From Anaerolineaceae bacterium (GTDB lineage Bacteria > Chloroflexota > Anaerolineae > Anaerolineales > Anaerolineaceae), in contig DLXG01000202.1 in the NCBI GenBank assembly GCA_003448875.1, forward strand, positions 1 through 8,563: DNA of 8,563 bases. The letters run 5' to 3'. A program made the position numbers and the translations under genes. Shown here one piece after another: positions 6,920 to 8,563 of this stretch (its first letter is position 1; each line of letters opens with the position of its first letter). Under the pieces are notes generated by a model that was given only the letters and a program-made list of their open reading frames with translations, did no database searches and was not told where the DNA came from.

Positions 6920-8563
6920 ATGAACCAGATTTTCTATCCACGCAGTATGGTCGTTGTGGGGGTTTCCGAAAAAGCCGATAATCTTGCTCGCCATATCGCC
7001 GAGAATATTATTCAATTCGGTTACAAGGGAGAGCTTTTCTTGCTTGGGCGAAATGAAGGTACGATTCTAAACCGCCCCATCTATACTTCTGTAGCTCAAT
7101 TGCCGCCTGCCCTCGATCTGGCCGTCATCCTCACGCCGGCAGCCACGGTGCCGGGATTATTGGACGAATTAGGTGCGCACGGGATTCGCTTTGCCGTGAT
7201 TGAGTCATCCGGTTTCAGCGAGTTTTCAAAGGAAGGCGCCATACTGGAAGAGGAAATCTACCGGATTGCTCAAAAGTGGGATATGCGCCTTGTCGGGCCG
7301 AATTGTATTGGCATCATCTGTACCGAGAGCGGTATCTGTACCATTTTCGTCCCAACCGCCCCCGAGGAAATCCCCCACGGCAGCATCTCACTGGTATCTC
7401 AAAGCGGCGGTGTCGTCTTGACCTGCATTGATCTGCTGGCAGCCGCCGGGCTTGGTATCTCAAAGTCGGTCAGTGTGGGTAATAAAATTGACCTGAAGGA
7501 AAGCGACTACCTGCGCTACCTCATTGATGATGAAACCACACGGGTTATTCTGCTTTACCTTGAAAGCATTGTGGAAGGCCGCCAGCTGGTTGAACTGACT
7601 GTCCAATCTCCCAAACCGGTCATCGTTTATAAATCCAATACCAGTCAGGCCAGCGCACAGATTGCCCAATCGCACACGGCGGCGCTGGCAAATGATGAAG
7701 GCATCGTCAATGCCGCTTTTCGTCAATTTGGGATTACGCGGGCCATGACCTTCAGAGAGATGATGATTTACAGCAAAGGATTCATGCTGCCGCCTGTGCG
7801 CGGCAACCGGCTGGCGGTATTCTCTCGTTCCGGTGGTCATGCCATCATTGCGGTTGATTGTGCCAGCCAGTTTGGTTTTGAACTCCCTCCATACAGTGAT
7901 GAATTAATTGAAGTAGCAAAACCCTTCTTCCGGGTCAATGTGATTGAGCGCATGAATCCGCTTGATCTGGGCACGGTCTTCAATTTTGACGCCTATCCCA
8001 TCCTGATCGAGGAAGCCATTCGGCTCAATCAAGCGGATGCCTACCTGCTGATTTTCAATTACCGCCGCGAAACAATCCCGGTGGCCCGCGCAGTAGCCGA
8101 AAAGCTCAAGTCCCTCAGCCGGCAGTATCAGGTACCAATCGCGTTGTGCTACTTTACAGAAACCGATGAAGTCAATTACCTTGAGAAAAATCTGGGTTTT
8201 CCGCTTTTCAGCGAAGTTTATGAAGCCGTACAGGCACTGGCTGCCTCTCGGGATCATTTTCAACGAATTGCTCAGCGACAAACCGAACAAAATCAACCGT
8301 CTGCCGTTTCTCTCCCCCAAGATGCCCGGCACAAAGCACATTGGGTACTCAGCCACACCACCTCGGCCGTGCTCTCGCTGGATCAGGCCATGCAGGTATG
8401 TGAAGCCTATGGCCTGCCGGTAGCACCGTGGGCCAAAGTTTACAACCTGACTCAGGCAGTTGAGGTTTCTGCCCGCATCGGTTACCCCGTCGTGGTCAAA
8501 GCCATCTCCGAACAGGCAACTCACAAAACGGATATTGGTGCAGTTGCACTGAATATCGCCGAT
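6920..8563 (+). CDS. ADP-forming acyl-CoA synthetase (acetate-CoA ligase type, alpha-beta fusion), 3'-truncated
   Basis: The frame is open for 548 codons from the ATG at 6920 to the window end; the family is usually about 700 residues, so roughly 150 are missing. Domains: an N-terminal CoA-binding Rossmann domain beginning FYPRSMVVVGVSEKADN (about 1-130); succinyl-CoA-ligase-like domains with GPNCIGI and SLVSQSGGV, and AQSHTAALAN containing H252, which matches the His phosphorylated during catalysis; a low-complexity linker near 455-475; and the start of an ATP-grasp domain, GYPVVVKAISEQATHKTDIG (about 519-538). Such enzymes interconvert acyl-CoA plus ADP plus Pi with acid plus CoA plus ATP, often for energy conservation in fermenters. 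The family's usual HTGALAG appears here as HTAALAN, and HKSDvGGV as HKTDIGAV. No acetyltransferase domain is visible. GAGGA (6909-6913) lies 6 bases before the ATG. The acyl substrate is unknown. Confidence 0.92.
   Translation, partial: MNQIFYPRSMVVVGVSEKADNLARHIAENIIQFGYKGELFLLGRNEGTILNRPIYTSVAQLPPALDLAVILTPAATVPGLLDELGAHGIRFAVIESSGFSEFSKEGAILEEEIYRIAQKWDMRLVGPNCIGIICTESGICTIFVPTAPEEIPHGSISLVSQSGGVVLTCIDLLAAAGLGISKSVSVGNKIDLKESDYLRYLIDDETTRVILLYLESIVEGRQLVELTVQSPKPVIVYKSNTSQASAQIAQSHTAALANDEGIVNAAFRQFGITRAMTFREMMIYSKGFMLPPVRGNRLAVFSRSGGHAIIAVDCASQFGFELPPYSDELIEVAKPFFRVNVIERMNPLDLGTVFNFDAYPILIEEAIRLNQADAYLLIFNYRRETIPVARAVAEKLKSLSRQYQVPIALCYFTETDEVNYLEKNLGFPLFSEVYEAVQALAASRDHFQRIAQRQTEQNQPSAVSLPQDARHKAHWVLSHTTSAVLSLDQAMQVCEAYGLPVAPWAKVYNLTQAVEVSARIGYPVVVKAISEQATHKTDIGAVALNIAD

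Noticed and set aside
6702..6923. 73-codon plus-strand ORF across the gap before the acyl-CoA synthetase
   Set aside because: It begins inside the OsmC-like gene in another frame, has no ribosome binding site, and its product looks like out-of-frame translation.
7904..8524. 206-codon minus-strand ORF
   Set aside because: Antisense to the acyl-CoA synthetase, which is open along its whole visible length and has conserved motifs.

Overview
The window looks like chromosomal DNA from a bacterium of moderate G+C (judged by eye, not computed) with Shine-Dalgarno-led genes. The gene set (an XDH-type molybdenum hydroxylase, an orphan chemoreceptor, an ADP-forming acyl-CoA synthetase and a probable selenoprotein) fits an anaerobic or facultative heterotroph. 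The protein style reminds me of Chloroflexota/Anaerolineae, but that is an impression without a database search. No tRNA, rRNA, CRISPR array, insertion sequence or phage gene was seen.

Left part (1-3682, + strand): the 3' part of a molybdopterin-binding large subunit of the xanthine dehydrogenase family, then its [2Fe-2S] small subunit at almost no distance, then a cytosine-deaminase-like amidohydrolase about 70 bases further on, behind a strong RNA hairpin. This is probably one catabolic or salvage operon for an N-heterocyclic compound. The FAD subunit, if there is one, would lie upstream of the window. The amidohydrolase keeps several CodA landmarks but appears to lack the beta-strand-5 His and the catalytic Glu.

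Middle (3683-6106): a bidirectional terminator separates this operon from a convergent, minus-strand methyl-accepting chemotaxis protein. It has two membrane segments, a large extracytoplasmic sensor domain, two successive HAMP units and a canonical signalling hairpin. No che genes are next to it.

Right part (6107-8563, + strand): after a divergent intergenic region comes the most notable feature. Naive translation gives two small ORFs, 6286-6492 and 6505-6786, but they lie in one reading frame separated only by a UGA codon and four sense codons. Read through, they form a 166-residue OsmC/Ohr-type protein in which the UGA (residue 69) falls on the catalytic cysteine position and a second Cys (residue 140) is kept. 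A hairpin with a GGU loop about 20 nt after the UGA resembles a bacterial SECIS element, so I annotate a single selenocysteine-containing gene. After it begins an ADP-forming acyl-CoA synthetase (alpha-beta fusion), cut by the window end just inside its ATP-grasp domain.
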